Part shown: positions 1 through 7,788 of the stretch, in pieces | Position numbering within the stretch: position 1 is the first letter of the stretch | Layout: each line of letters starts with the position of its first letter | Assembly: GCA_903851455.1 (NCBI GenBank) | Contig: CAINOM010000442.1 | Location: forward strand, 1-8,230 | Origin: an uncultured Bacteroidota bacterium | Lineage (GTDB): Bacteria; Bacteroidota; Bacteroidia; Chitinophagales; Chitinophagaceae | DNA length: 8,230 nucleotides | Reading direction: 5' to 3' | The notes under the pieces: generated by a model | Database searches by the model: none | Seen by the model: only the letters and a program-made list of their open reading frames with translations | What the model was told of the DNA's origin: nothing | Made by a program: the position numbers and the translations under genes

Positions 1-3000
1 GCAAGCTCATTTGCAAATGCTTCGTCGGCCTGCCACTCATTTTTATTCGCGGTGCTGATGGCTAGTTCATACAATCTCGATGCGTTAGCGGAATCCTTTT
101 CCATGCCGGCCTTTTCAGCGTCCATAAGGTATAGCAGGTGCTGGAAATTTTCCGGGTTGTAAGTCGCCCATTTCTTCATCTTGCCATACGATCTCTTCAT
201 CCTCTTTTTCAGGTCCGCAACAGGGGGCGCTTGTCCATAGCTGATGTAGCCGGAGCACGTAAAATAGGAAATAGTGCATAGCACAGTGATGTGCGCGAGG
301 CTGAACATCGATTTGACGTATTTCTCAGCTTCCTTCACTGCCTCCAGTGCTTTCTCATATTCTTCGTAGAACAGGAAGATCGTTGCTTTGTTGAGATAGT
401 AAAAACCAAGCCCTGACAGGAATTTTCTTTTCACCATCTTATCGAGTCGTTCTGTCTCATTGAACTCGTCGTCGCTTAGCGAAAGCCTGTTCTCAAGGAG
501 ACCTCTCCTGTTTTTTGTGAGCTGCAAGTACATGGATGCCTGGTCGAATGCATCAGCATAGCCGGTGTCTGCAACGATGTTCAGGTACTTTCTTTGCTCG
601 GTTATAGAGGTCGCAAGGTCCAGCCGTGGGTCCCATACCGTGCAGTTTGATGCGCAATAACCGAGGAAAAACTGATCACCTGAAAGGTAGCCAGCTTCTA
701 CGCCCTTCTTGAACCAATCGCGTGTTGTTGTCCAGTGATGATTGAAGTGGTGTGTCAGCACGCCATATGCGGCTATCACCCGGCACCTGTATTCGATGTC
801 GCCAAGTTTCTCGTTTATCTCCAACGCCAGCTTGCCAAAGCTCTCGGCCGACTTATAATCGCCAAAGGCATCTCCCAGCACAGCTCCGAAAGAGACATAT
901 GCAAATGAGGATTCAGGGCAATTGCCATAGAGCAGGGAAAGGTTGACGACTTTTAATTGCGTCAACCCATATAGGTTGTCGTTGCCGGTTATGTAGGCCG
1001 ATGGGCCGATCTCGGTGAGGAGCCTTGCAGCAGCCCTTTTCTCCGGATCGCTCATTTCGGGCATGTTAATAAGCTCGCCGGGTTTTCTCTTTCCGAGATT
1101 CCACTTAGCCCGCAATACTTCTTTCAGTACTGTTGCTGTGCCAGGATTAGGCGACAGTTTGTATCCAAGTAAATTGAGACCGTCAATACCCGCGAGGATT
1201 GCCTCTTCAGTTTTACCTACCGTTGTATACTGGCGGAGCTTGATGGCTATGATATCTACCTTGGCTAGGTTGGTATGGGCCTTTGATAATAGAAGGTCTA
1301 TTGCACGCTCCGCTGTAGCAATGTCGTTAGCCTGGTATGCATTCTGGGCGAAGCCCTTGTGCAGATCAAAAGCAAGGTCATATTTTGCCTGCCAGTAATC
1401 ACCAGGCAGTAGGTCAATGCCCGCCCTGAAATAGGTGAACGCGGCTAAATAAGCAACTGCCGATTGCGCCTTTTTGCCTGCCAGTAAATTGAGTTCCGCT
1501 ATTTCATTTTTCTCTGTAACATCAGTGAGCAGGTCTATTCCTTCATTGAAGTGGCGAACGAGATTGATCACCTGTTCTTTTTGCTCGTCAGGCGTGAGCG
1601 CATTTCGCAGCAGCCGTCCAATTTTCACATGGATCTCTTTTCTTTTGCTGTCTTCTATAAGCTGGTATGCCGCCTGCTGAATGCGGTCGTGATGGAATTT
1701 ATAAGAAACGCCGAAGTCTTCGTTGTTGATCACCAGCCGGTAATCGTCAGTGAGCGGCAACACGATATCCTGTTCTATAGCCGGCCACAATATCTCTGTT
1801 ATTCCAGCCGCGGTTTTGTCGCTGCTTATTGCCAGCGTTTTAAGGTCAAAAGTATTGCCGATACATGCCGCTGTTTGCAACAGCAAAAGACAGTCGGGGG
1901 AAAGCTCCTTCAGCCGGTGCGTGAGTATATCTACTACGTTTCCGGATATATTTACCCGGCTTACCTTCCCGATGTCCCAGGACCAGGTGCCCATATCATG
2001 ATCGAAGCAGATAAAGCCATCTTTGTATAATGTCTTCAACAGCTCATTGATGTAAAACGGGTTTCCTGCGGTTCTTTTGAAGATGATGCCTGCAAGTTCT
2101 TTTGTGTTCTGCATGCTTATCTGGAGCGTATCGGCAACAATGATATTGACGCTCCTTTCATCAAGCGGCGCCAGCGTTAATTCTTCTACCGGTTTTGTTT
2201 TCCTGATCTCGTTAAGTGTCATTATCAAAGGATGCCCTTCCGATACTTCGCTGTCGCGGTAGGTGCCAATGATAAACAAATAAGGAATATCCTTTGTGAT
2301 CAGGTCTTTTATCAAAGCGAGTGAAGCGTCGTCAGCCCATTGCAGGTCATCAAGAAAAACAGACAACGGATGTTCCTTGGTTGCGAATACTTTAATGAAC
2401 TCGCGTATGGTAAAGAAGAAGCGGTTCTGCGCTTCAAGCGGGTTTAGTTCCTGCGCTTTGTTTTGTTTGCCCGTTATGAGTTCGAATTCGGGGATAAGCT
2501 CCAGCAACACGGGAACGTTGAGGCCCAGCGCAGTAAACAGGTCATTTTTTACCGTCATCAGCGTATTCTGTGGCTCGCTCACCAGGTACTTCACTATTTC
2601 CGCAAAGGCGAGAGAGAATACATTGAAGGGAATATTTCTTTTGAACTGGTCACATTTGCCCGAAATAAAATAACCTCTCTTCCGGGCGGTTGGTTTGTGA
2701 ATTTCGTTGATGGTGGCTGTTTTGCCTATGCCGGATGCGCCGCTAATGAGCATAAGCCGGCACTTGCCGGCTTCCACCTCTCCGAATGCATTCATCAGTG
2801 CAGCTATTTCTTTTTCCCTCCCATATAGCCGTTCGGGTATACGGAAACGGGAGTACACATCCTTCTGTCCGAGTTTAAATGACGGGATAATATTTTTCTC
2901 GCCCAGGCTGGCCATGCATAATTCAAGATCATGCTTGAGCCCGGACGCGCTCTGGTATCTGTCTTCCGCAATTTTAGATACTAATTTCAGAATAATATCT

Positions 3001-3731
3001 GACAGGACCTTTGGTATCCGGGGGCTGATCTCAACGGGGGGCGTGATCGCTTTTGCAATATGGCAGTGCACCAACTCCATTGCATCATCGCTGTTGAAGG
3101 GTAGCTGGCCTACGAGCATTTCATAAAAGGTCATCCCAAGCGAATAAAGGTCCGTCCGGTAATCAAGCGAACGGTTCATTCTGCCAGTCTGTTCCGGCGA
3201 CATGTATTTAAGCGTGCCCTCAAGTACATTAGGATTGAGCGCAGATGTGCGCTCCACAGACAGCATAGCGCATATACCGAAGTCGATGATCCTTACTTCT
3301 TCTGTTTCCTTGTTGATAAGTATATTATGCGGATTGATGTCCTTATGCATAATATTGCGGGCATGCACCCTGCCGAGTATCTCGGTTATCTTGATGGCTA
3401 TCTCAAGAAACTTTATTAAGCTTAATTTTTTGGACTGTATGTAGTCAGCCAACGGGATGCCATTGAAATCCTGCAATACGATTACCGGTCTGTTGTTAAA
3501 ATTGAGCAGTTCAATAGCCTTGTTCACACCATCAATGTCCAGGTTGACCAGTGTGTCAAACTCTTTTGTAATGGTGGCTATTTCGTTCGGTGTAGGGTAC
3601 GATTTGGCGGGCGTCTTAAGTATCTCCCGGGTATCGTCGGCTGTTTTGATACCCTGGTAGACGATAGTATGATTTCCTTCGTGAAGGACCTCACCTATGG
3701 AATATCCCGGAATATTTTGTTCGCCGATCAT
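1..3731 (-). CDS. Ser/Thr protein kinase - STAND/AAA NTPase - TPR signalling protein (partial, C-terminus outside window)
   Basis: Reading the minus strand from ATG at 3731 gives 1243 uninterrupted codons running off the window. An in-frame TAA lies eight codons upstream and no other ATG lies between, so this start is well defined, although no good ribosome binding site precedes it. Residues about 10-275 form a Ser/Thr kinase: Lys39 in ILK, the catalytic loop HKDINPHN with Asp131, DFG at 150-152, and the SPE activation segment. Residues about 300-690 form a STAND-like predicted ATPase: YGREKE at 303-308, Walker A GASGIGKT at 331-338, Walker B LDDLQWAD at 460-467, and HHDRIQQAAY at 680-689. 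Residues 690-1243 look helical and TPR-like (e.g. 751-768, 945-980). Known relatives are the HstK-type cyanobacterial proteins and similar multidomain proteins, which usually end in GAF plus histidine kinase or another output domain. That part is not visible here. The protein is probably cytoplasmic, linking ligand or partner sensing to phosphorylation. It follows the DUF1361 gene by 46 bp. The domain calls are firm; the signal and targets are unknown. Confidence 0.93.
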   Translation of the reverse strand, partial: MIGEQNIPGYSIGEVLHEGNHTIVYQGIKTADDTREILKTPAKSYPTPNEIATITKEFDTLVNLDIDGVNKAIELLNFNNRPVIVLQDFNGIPLADYIQSKKLSLIKFLEIAIKITEILGRVHARNIMHKDINPHNILINKETEEVRIIDFGICAMLSVERTSALNPNVLEGTLKYMSPEQTGRMNRSLDYRTDLYSLGMTFYEMLVGQLPFNSDDAMELVHCHIAKAITPPVEISPRIPKVLSDIILKLVSKIAEDRYQSASGLKHDLELCMASLGEKNIIPSFKLGQKDVYSRFRIPERLYGREKEIAALMNAFGEVEAGKCRLMLISGASGIGKTATINEIHKPTARKRGYFISGKCDQFKRNIPFNVFSLAFAEIVKYLVSEPQNTLMTVKNDLFTALGLNVPVLLELIPEFELITGKQNKAQELNPLEAQNRFFFTIREFIKVFATKEHPLSVFLDDLQWADDASLALIKDLITKDIPYLFIIGTYRDSEVSEGHPLIMTLNEIRKTKPVEELTLAPLDERSVNIIVADTLQISMQNTKELAGIIFKRTAGNPFYINELLKTLYKDGFICFDHDMGTWSWDIGKVSRVNISGNVVDILTHRLKELSPDCLLLLQTAACIGNTFDLKTLAISSDKTAAGITEILWPAIEQDIVLPLTDDYRLVINNEDFGVSYKFHHDRIQQAAYQLIEDSKRKEIHVKIGRLLRNALTPDEQKEQVINLVRHFNEGIDLLTDVTEKNEIAELNLLAGKKAQSAVAYLAAFTYFRAGIDLLPGDYWQAKYDLAFDLHKGFAQNAYQANDIATAERAIDLLLSKAHTNLAKVDIIAIKLRQYTTVGKTEEAILAGIDGLNLLGYKLSPNPGTATVLKEVLRAKWNLGKRKPGELINMPEMSDPEKRAAARLLTEIGPSAYITGNDNLYGLTQLKVVNLSLLYGNCPESSFAYVSFGAVLGDAFGDYKSAESFGKLALEINEKLGDIEYRCRVIAAYGVLTHHFNHHWTTTRDWFKKGVEAGYLSGDQFFLGYCASNCTVWDPRLDLATSITEQRKYLNIVADTGYADAFDQASMYLQLTKNRRGLLENRLSLSDDEFNETERLDKMVKRKFLSGLGFYYLNKATIFLFYEEYEKALEAVKEAEKYVKSMFSLAHITVLCTISYFTCSGYISYGQAPPVADLKKRMKRSYGKMKKWATYNPENFQHLLYLMDAEKAGMEKDSANASRLYELAISTANKNEWQADEAFANEL

Positions 3732-3777
3732 GACTGTGCCGAATGTGTAGTTTTAACTCCGTTGTGAAAGTAATAAA

Positions 3778-4458
3778 TTAGTTTAGCTCTTTACTATAGC
3801 CAACCGGTTCTTCAAGGTCCTTCATCAATAGTAAAAGGGAGAATTGGATGAAGCTGAAAAGAAAAATAATTACATACGTGGTCGGGTTTTTGCTTATCGG
3901 GAATAAATGATCAAAAATGCTTTTCAGGACAACCATCGGATGCGTGAAGAGATCCCAGGAGTTGAGCCGGAGGATCCTGCCAAGATAAATGCCAAAACTG
4001 CTCAGCACAACGCAGAAATTGATAATAAACAGGGACCATTTTCTGCCAAACATGCAGGAGAAAATATTTTTCATGATCTTGAGTGAAAAGAATCCATACA
4101 GCAAGGCCAGGATGGCTAACAGGAAGATGATCAGTGCATCATATATCTGGAGGTTCTGGAATGCCGGCGGACAATTTTCATCCACATGGATCGTATCGCT
4201 GATCATGTAGGGGGCATTTGGGTAGAACAGCAGCCACAGGCAACTACCCAATATGATTGCCAGTTTGCCCCATTTGCCGTAGAAATAATGTAGCAAGAGA
4301 GCCACGCCCATGGGGATAATAGCCAGGAACAGATTCCAGAAGAGAAAATTAAAGTGGTTGGAGCCTACGACCAGGTTGCGCACCAGTAATATCAGAGAGT
4401 CTACTATGGTGATATATACTAATACCCGCAGATAGTGGTTTACTACTTTATGTTTCAT
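3778..4458 (-). CDS. DUF1361 family integral membrane protein
   Basis: This is a complete 226-aa hydrophobic protein. About six membrane segments are visible, near residues 12-30, 37-56, 64-80, 106-128, 143-162 and 195-212. The hallmarks of DUF1361 as I recall the family are present: FWNLFLAIIP at 40-49, the PNAPYM motif at 80-85 followed by D88 and H91, the YD pair at 106-107, and GIYLGRILRLNSWD at 156-169. The length is normal for the family and the short C-terminus is polar. The family has no established biochemical function. The gene starts 30 bp after the 389-aa membrane protein gene and ends 46 bp before the kinase-NTPase gene on the same strand, so co-transcription is likely. The start ATG is preceded by an A-rich stretch (aaaaagataata), a common arrangement in Bacteroidota, which often do without a strong Shine-Dalgarno sequence. 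Confidence 0.88.
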   Translation of the reverse strand: MKHKVVNHYLRVLVYITIVDSLILLVRNLVVGSNHFNFLFWNLFLAIIPMGVALLLHYFYGKWGKLAIILGSCLWLLFYPNAPYMISDTIHVDENCPPAFQNLQIYDALIIFLLAILALLYGFFSLKIMKNIFSCMFGRKWSLFIINFCVVLSSFGIYLGRILRLNSWDLFTHPMVVLKSIFDHLFPISKNPTTYVIIFLFSFIQFSLLLLMKDLEEPVGYSKELN

Positions 4459-4488
4459 TATTATCTTTTTAGCGCGGTGATTGATGGT

Positions 4489-5658
4489 TTATCCGTTTGT
4501 CTCATCATCATTATCATTGAGGGTAATAGAGGGGTTGAATCCAAATATGTTGGCCATCGCAACCCATAATACCCAGCATACAACGCCGAAAAGTACATAA
4601 CCGCAATAGCCAAGAAGCGGCATTTGGGAGAAAATGTGGATCACATCTACATAGGGCACGGAGTACTTCCAGTAATTTGGGTTGGTTGGTTCGGTAGGAT
4701 GAAACCAGCTGCTGCCGAAATTCCAGAACTCCCAGAAGAAGCCGTTCAGAAGGGTAGCGATGCCGATCATGGCCAGGTATGACCAGTCCCCGCGGGTGCT
4801 GATAGGCGTAAACGGCGTCCACATTTTGGACACGGTCATTGCCGGAACGAGGCCAGGAATAAGGCTTATCCACAGCATAAAGAACAGCGGGTAGGGGAAG
4901 TAACCCATTAGTACGAACGAGCCAAGGCCAACGACCAACAAGATATACAGCCACGTTGTTGATATCGTAATTTTAGGGCCATTTGTATACCTGTCCTTAA
5001 AGACCTTGAACGTTTTCAACAGCAGGTACCACTCGAATATTGCCGGTAACACGGTTGTGTAAGACAATAGCTGCCACGCGATGTTGCCGAAATTAGTGAA
5101 GATGGTGTAGTTGGGATAGTACCAGTTCTCCATAACAAAGAAGTTCAGGTATTCGAATACGAACCAGCTACCGGATGAGGTAATAGCAAGCAGCGTCATG
5201 GTGCTTGGCTTAGATGAAATGAGCGACACTCCATTGTTTCTTTTGTAGACAATTCCATCGAGTACAAAGATGAAACCCCACCAGAGGGGCACAAAAGTGA
5301 AGTGCTCCAGCGGGTAAACAAGCTTAAAACGGCCCCACATCAGCAACCAGCTTATGAGCGTAACAATGACTGCTGGCTTAAACCAGGGCGGATAGCCGAC
5401 TGCTTTTTTCTCACCGGGCACACCCGCTTGCGTTTTAAACCCGAACCATTTTGGGAAGAGCAGGAAGCAATAAACAAAAAGCTCGACCACCGAGAAGCCA
5501 ATGAACACCCAGAGGTTAAAGCCTGGATCCTGTTCTACCTGGCGGGCAGGGAAAAAACCATATCCGGGCGGCAGACCACCGAATTTCAGGTAAGCGCCGA
5601 TGCGCGGCAAAAGAAAGATCAGGGCAAAGGAAATAATGAGCAACCATTTCTTTTTCAT
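4489..5658 (-). CDS. Uncharacterised multi-pass membrane protein with an internal duplication
   Basis: This is a complete 389-aa, tryptophan- and aromatic-rich protein. It opens with a membrane segment that could also act as a signal anchor (MKKKWLLIISFALIFLLPRI). Further hydrophobic segments lie near 48-68, 94-110, 122-137, 155-175, 190-215, 236-272, 293-312 and 344-370, and the tail is acidic (NDNDDETNG). I do not recognise a named family. Similar sequences with an 'FEYLN ... NWYY ... LPAIFE' pattern occur, as I recall, in other bacteria as hypothetical proteins. Two halves carry corresponding motifs: FEYLNF at 168-173 with LP at 204-205, and WEFWNF at 309-314 with MP at 346-347. The offset is 141-142 residues throughout, which suggests duplication of an ancestral unit. 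The conserved Glu, Asn and aromatic residues in membrane segments could form a polar site, but no reaction can be assigned. It is the first gene of the minus-strand cluster and is divergent from aspS. Confidence 0.85.
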   Translation of the reverse strand: MKKKWLLIISFALIFLLPRIGAYLKFGGLPPGYGFFPARQVEQDPGFNLWVFIGFSVVELFVYCFLLFPKWFGFKTQAGVPGEKKAVGYPPWFKPAVIVTLISWLLMWGRFKLVYPLEHFTFVPLWWGFIFVLDGIVYKRNNGVSLISSKPSTMTLLAITSSGSWFVFEYLNFFVMENWYYPNYTIFTNFGNIAWQLLSYTTVLPAIFEWYLLLKTFKVFKDRYTNGPKITISTTWLYILLVVGLGSFVLMGYFPYPLFFMLWISLIPGLVPAMTVSKMWTPFTPISTRGDWSYLAMIGIATLLNGFFWEFWNFGSSWFHPTEPTNPNYWKYSVPYVDVIHIFSQMPLLGYCGYVLFGVVCWVLWVAMANIFGFNPSITLNDNDDETNG

Positions 5659-5704
5659 ATGGGTGTTTTAGTTGTAAGTTTTGACTCTACCTAACTCCAC
5701 AACT

Positions 5705-5712
5705 CGAAAATT
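5705..5712 (-). promoter_or_regulatory. Candidate promoter -7 element for the three-gene minus-strand cluster
   Basis: The minus strand reads TAATTTTC, one mismatch from the Bacteroidota -7 consensus TAnnTTTG. A TTAG about 20 bp upstream could act as a poor -33 element. This placement would give a leader of about 40 nt ahead of the ATG at 5658. The match is weak in an AT-rich region and could be chance. Confidence 0.25.
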
Positions 5713-5939
5713 ACAGCTACTAAATAAATTGTTCTAACTCACTACACAGCTCGTGCAACGCAATTAAGGTACTTTCCAACGAAGTACGAACGCTAAGCTT
5801 GGTTCATGTGCTCCGGGGTTAACGCTAAAGATATAAAAAGCAAATAATAACACAATGTAAAAAAATAAAATAAGATTTTATGCCTTTTCCCTGATTTTTT
5901 TCTGGGGCCATATTTTTTTAGGATTCTTTCCCGGTTAGT

Positions 5940-5947
5940 TATCTTCG
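5940..5947 (+). promoter_or_regulatory. Candidate aspS promoter -7 element
   Basis: TATCTTCG differs by one base from the Bacteroidota primary-sigma consensus TAnnTTTG, and the following GCAGTCC resembles the usual transcription start context in this phylum. A T-rich tract at 5912-5919 sits at about the right distance for the -33 element. Transcription would begin near 5953, leaving a leader of only about 15-18 nt with no Shine-Dalgarno sequence ahead of the aspS ATG. Confidence 0.5.
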
Positions 5948-5969
5948 CAGTCCTTTTTAAGATATAGAT

Positions 5970-7727
5970 ATGTACAGAACACACACCTGCGGCGAATTGC
6001 GCATAGAGCAGATAGGATCAGAAGTAAAACTTGCCGGCTGGGTACAGACGGTGCGTAAGTTCGGCAGCATCACCTTTGTAGACCTCCGCGATCGCTACGG
6101 TATCACCCAGCTTTTGTTCGATGAGCAGCTGAATACACGCCTCGGCGAACAGCCGCTGGGCCGCGAATTTGTGATACAGGTGACCGGGAAAGTACTGGAG
6201 CGCAGTAATAAAAATGCCAAAATGCCAACCGGCGATGTAGAAATAAGTGTGACCGACTTTACGATCATGAACAGTGCGGCAACACCACCATTCACCATAG
6301 AGGAGGAGACCGATGGTGGTGATGAGCTGCGCATGAAATACCGCTACCTCGACTTACGCAGGCCAGCCCTGAAAAGGAACATGGAGCTGCGCTATAGGGT
6401 GAACCGCTCCGTGCGCAACTACCTCGATACACAAGGATTCTGGGATATTGAAACACCCTTCCTCATCCGCAGCACGCCGGAGGGCGCCCGTGATTTCGTA
6501 GTGCCATCGCGCATGAACGAGGGTCAGTTTTACGCATTGCCACAGAGCCCACAGACGTTTAAGCAATTGCTGATGGTGAGTGGTTACGACCGTTATTACC
6601 AGATCGTCAAGTGCTTCAGGGATGAGGACCTGAGGGCGGACCGCCAGCCGGAGTTTACGCAGATAGATTGCGAAATGAGCTTTGTAGAGCAGGAGGATAT
6701 TCTCAATACTTTTGAAGGTCTGTTCAAGCATGTATTCAGGGACGTGAAGGGTATAGACATGGCAGAGGATTTTCCGCGCATGACCTTTGATGATGCGATG
6801 TGGCATTATGGTAATGACAAGCCGGATATCCGTTTCGAGATCAAAATTCAGAATTCAAAAGTTAAAAACCAGGTTCATTGTGAGGCACTGGCAGGTGCGG
6901 GTTTTAAAGTGTTTGATGATGCCGAGACCGTGCTGATGATCGCAGTGCCGGGTTGCAGTGAGTACAGCCGCAAGCAGACCGACGAACTGACCGAATGGGT
7001 GAAACGCCCGCAGATAGGCATGAGTGGGGTTGTCTTTATAAAGTGCAATACCGATGGCACTTTTAAAAGCAGCGTAGATAAATTTTATAACGAAGAAAAA
7101 TTAAAGGAGATAGCTGGTTTCTGCGGCGCTAAGGCCGGGGATATAATATTGATACTCGCTGGTGCGGAAACCCGCACCCGTAAAGCCATGAGCGAGCTTC
7201 GCCTGTTCATGGGTGAGCGCCTGGGCCTTCGTGATCATGCAGTGTACAAGCCGATATGGGTTATCGACTTCCCGCTGTTTGAGCTGGATGAGGAGAACAA
7301 CAGGTGGATGGCGCGCCATCATCCGTTCACCTCCCCAAAGCCGGAACATATAGAATGGATGAATGACATCAGCAAGTATGGCGACATAAAGGCTAATGCC
7401 TATGACATGGTGCTGAACGGTACTGAGATAGGCGGCGGGTCCATACGCATCTTCCGCAGGGAGCTGCAGGAGAAAATGTTTGCTGCGCTAGGCATGAGCA
7501 AGGAAGAAGCGCAGGATAAGTTTGGTTTCCTGATGGGCGCTTTTGAGTACGGCGCACCACCGCATGGCGGACTGGCTTTCGGTTTCGACAGGCTCTGCGC
7601 GCTGCTGGGCGGGCAGGAAAGCATTCGGGACTTCATTGCATTCCCGAAGAATAACTCTGGCAGGGATGTGATGCTGGATGCGCCGAGCTCAATTGATGAG
7701 GTGCAGAAGAAAGAGCTGGGGTTATAA
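5970..7727 (+). CDS. aspS: Aspartyl-tRNA synthetase (class II)
   Basis: This cytoplasmic enzyme charges tRNA-Asp with aspartate using ATP. The 585 residues match the usual bacterial length. The N-terminal OB-fold anticodon-binding domain spans about 1-105 ([20 protein letters not shown] at 23-42). The catalytic core shows RYLDLRRP at 125-132, [16 protein letters not shown] at 161-176 (motif 1 and flipping-loop region), [10 protein letters not shown] at 192-201, [18 protein letters not shown] at 216-233 (motif 2), the HHPFTSP stretch at 450-456, [12 protein letters not shown] at 483-494, and motif 3 GLAFGFDRL at 534-542. A GAD domain is inserted at about 285-415. The start [11 protein letters not shown] aligns with E. 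coli AspRS from its first residues. Two oddities: residue 31 is Phe, where discriminating enzymes carry Leu and non-discriminating ones His, and the segment near 291-301 is AT-rich and about seven residues longer than the families I can recall. Whether it also misacylates tRNA-Asn cannot be decided here. Confidence 0.98.
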   Translation: MYRTHTCGELRIEQIGSEVKLAGWVQTVRKFGSITFVDLRDRYGITQLLFDEQLNTRLGEQPLGREFVIQVTGKVLERSNKNAKMPTGDVEISVTDFTIMNSAATPPFTIEEETDGGDELRMKYRYLDLRRPALKRNMELRYRVNRSVRNYLDTQGFWDIETPFLIRSTPEGARDFVVPSRMNEGQFYALPQSPQTFKQLLMVSGYDRYYQIVKCFRDEDLRADRQPEFTQIDCEMSFVEQEDILNTFEGLFKHVFRDVKGIDMAEDFPRMTFDDAMWHYGNDKPDIRFEIKIQNSKVKNQVHCEALAGAGFKVFDDAETVLMIAVPGCSEYSRKQTDELTEWVKRPQIGMSGVVFIKCNTDGTFKSSVDKFYNEEKLKEIAGFCGAKAGDIILILAGAETRTRKAMSELRLFMGERLGLRDHAVYKPIWVIDFPLFELDEENNRWMARHHPFTSPKPEHIEWMNDISKYGDIKANAYDMVLNGTEIGGGSIRIFRRELQEKMFAALGMSKEEAQDKFGFLMGAFEYGAPPHGGLAFGFDRLCALLGGQESIRDFIAFPKNNSGRDVMLDAPSSIDEVQKKELGL

Positions 7728-7749
7728 TTCCACTCTTGACTAAACAATA

Positions 7750-7772
7750 CCCAATCACTTTTCCCGATTGGG
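7750..7772. terminator. Hairpin between convergent genes, possible bidirectional terminator
   Basis: CCCAATC (7750-7756) and GATTGGG (7766-7772) form a perfect 7-bp stem with a 9-nt loop, 23 bp after the aspS stop and 17 bp beyond the stop of the convergent small gene. The U tracts on both sides are short and interrupted, so classical intrinsic termination would be weak. The position between two converging stop codons is the main support. A second small inverted repeat, AATAC/GTATT (7773-7777 and 7786-7790), follows directly. Confidence 0.45.
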
Positions 7773-7788
7773 AATACTTTGATGCGTA

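Larger units (their letters stand above)
5659..5969. other. Divergent intergenic region between the membrane-protein/kinase cluster and aspS
   Basis: These 311 bp separate two divergent start codons and must carry the promoters for both directions. The part from about 5820 to 5925 is strongly AT-rich with A and T runs. A 63-codon minus-strand reading frame crosses it and overlaps the aspS start, but it has no homology I recognise and low-complexity basic composition, so I do not call it a gene. For the minus-strand cluster a weak promoter candidate is TAATTTTC (complement of 5705-5712), one mismatch from TAnnTTTG, about 47 bp before the ATG at 5658. A perfect 6-bp inverted repeat (5769-5774 and 5782-5787) lies upstream of it. 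No RNA gene was seen. Confidence 0.6.

Noticed and set aside
752..3660. Several plus-strand reading frames of 60-160 codons
   Set aside because: All lie antisense to the continuous 1243-codon kinase-NTPase frame, which carries clear domain motifs; their products are Ser/Arg/Leu-rich shadows without motifs.
4514..4954. 146-codon minus-strand frame inside the 389-aa membrane protein gene
   Set aside because: It is a different frame on the same strand within a gene with consistent membrane-protein character; the product has no recognisable features.
5877..5925. T runs near 5893-5902 and 5912-5919 as an intrinsic terminator
   Set aside because: No stable stem precedes them, and a terminator is not expected between divergent genes; they fit AT-rich promoter DNA better.
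5793..5984. 63-codon minus-strand reading frame across the divergent intergenic region
   Set aside because: It overlaps the aspS start and its candidate promoter, has low-complexity Lys/Arg/Tyr-rich composition from AT-rich DNA, and shows no recognisable domain.
6354..7747. Minus-strand frames of 60-150 codons opposite aspS
   Set aside because: They are antisense to an unmistakable aspartyl-tRNA synthetase and show no domain of their own.
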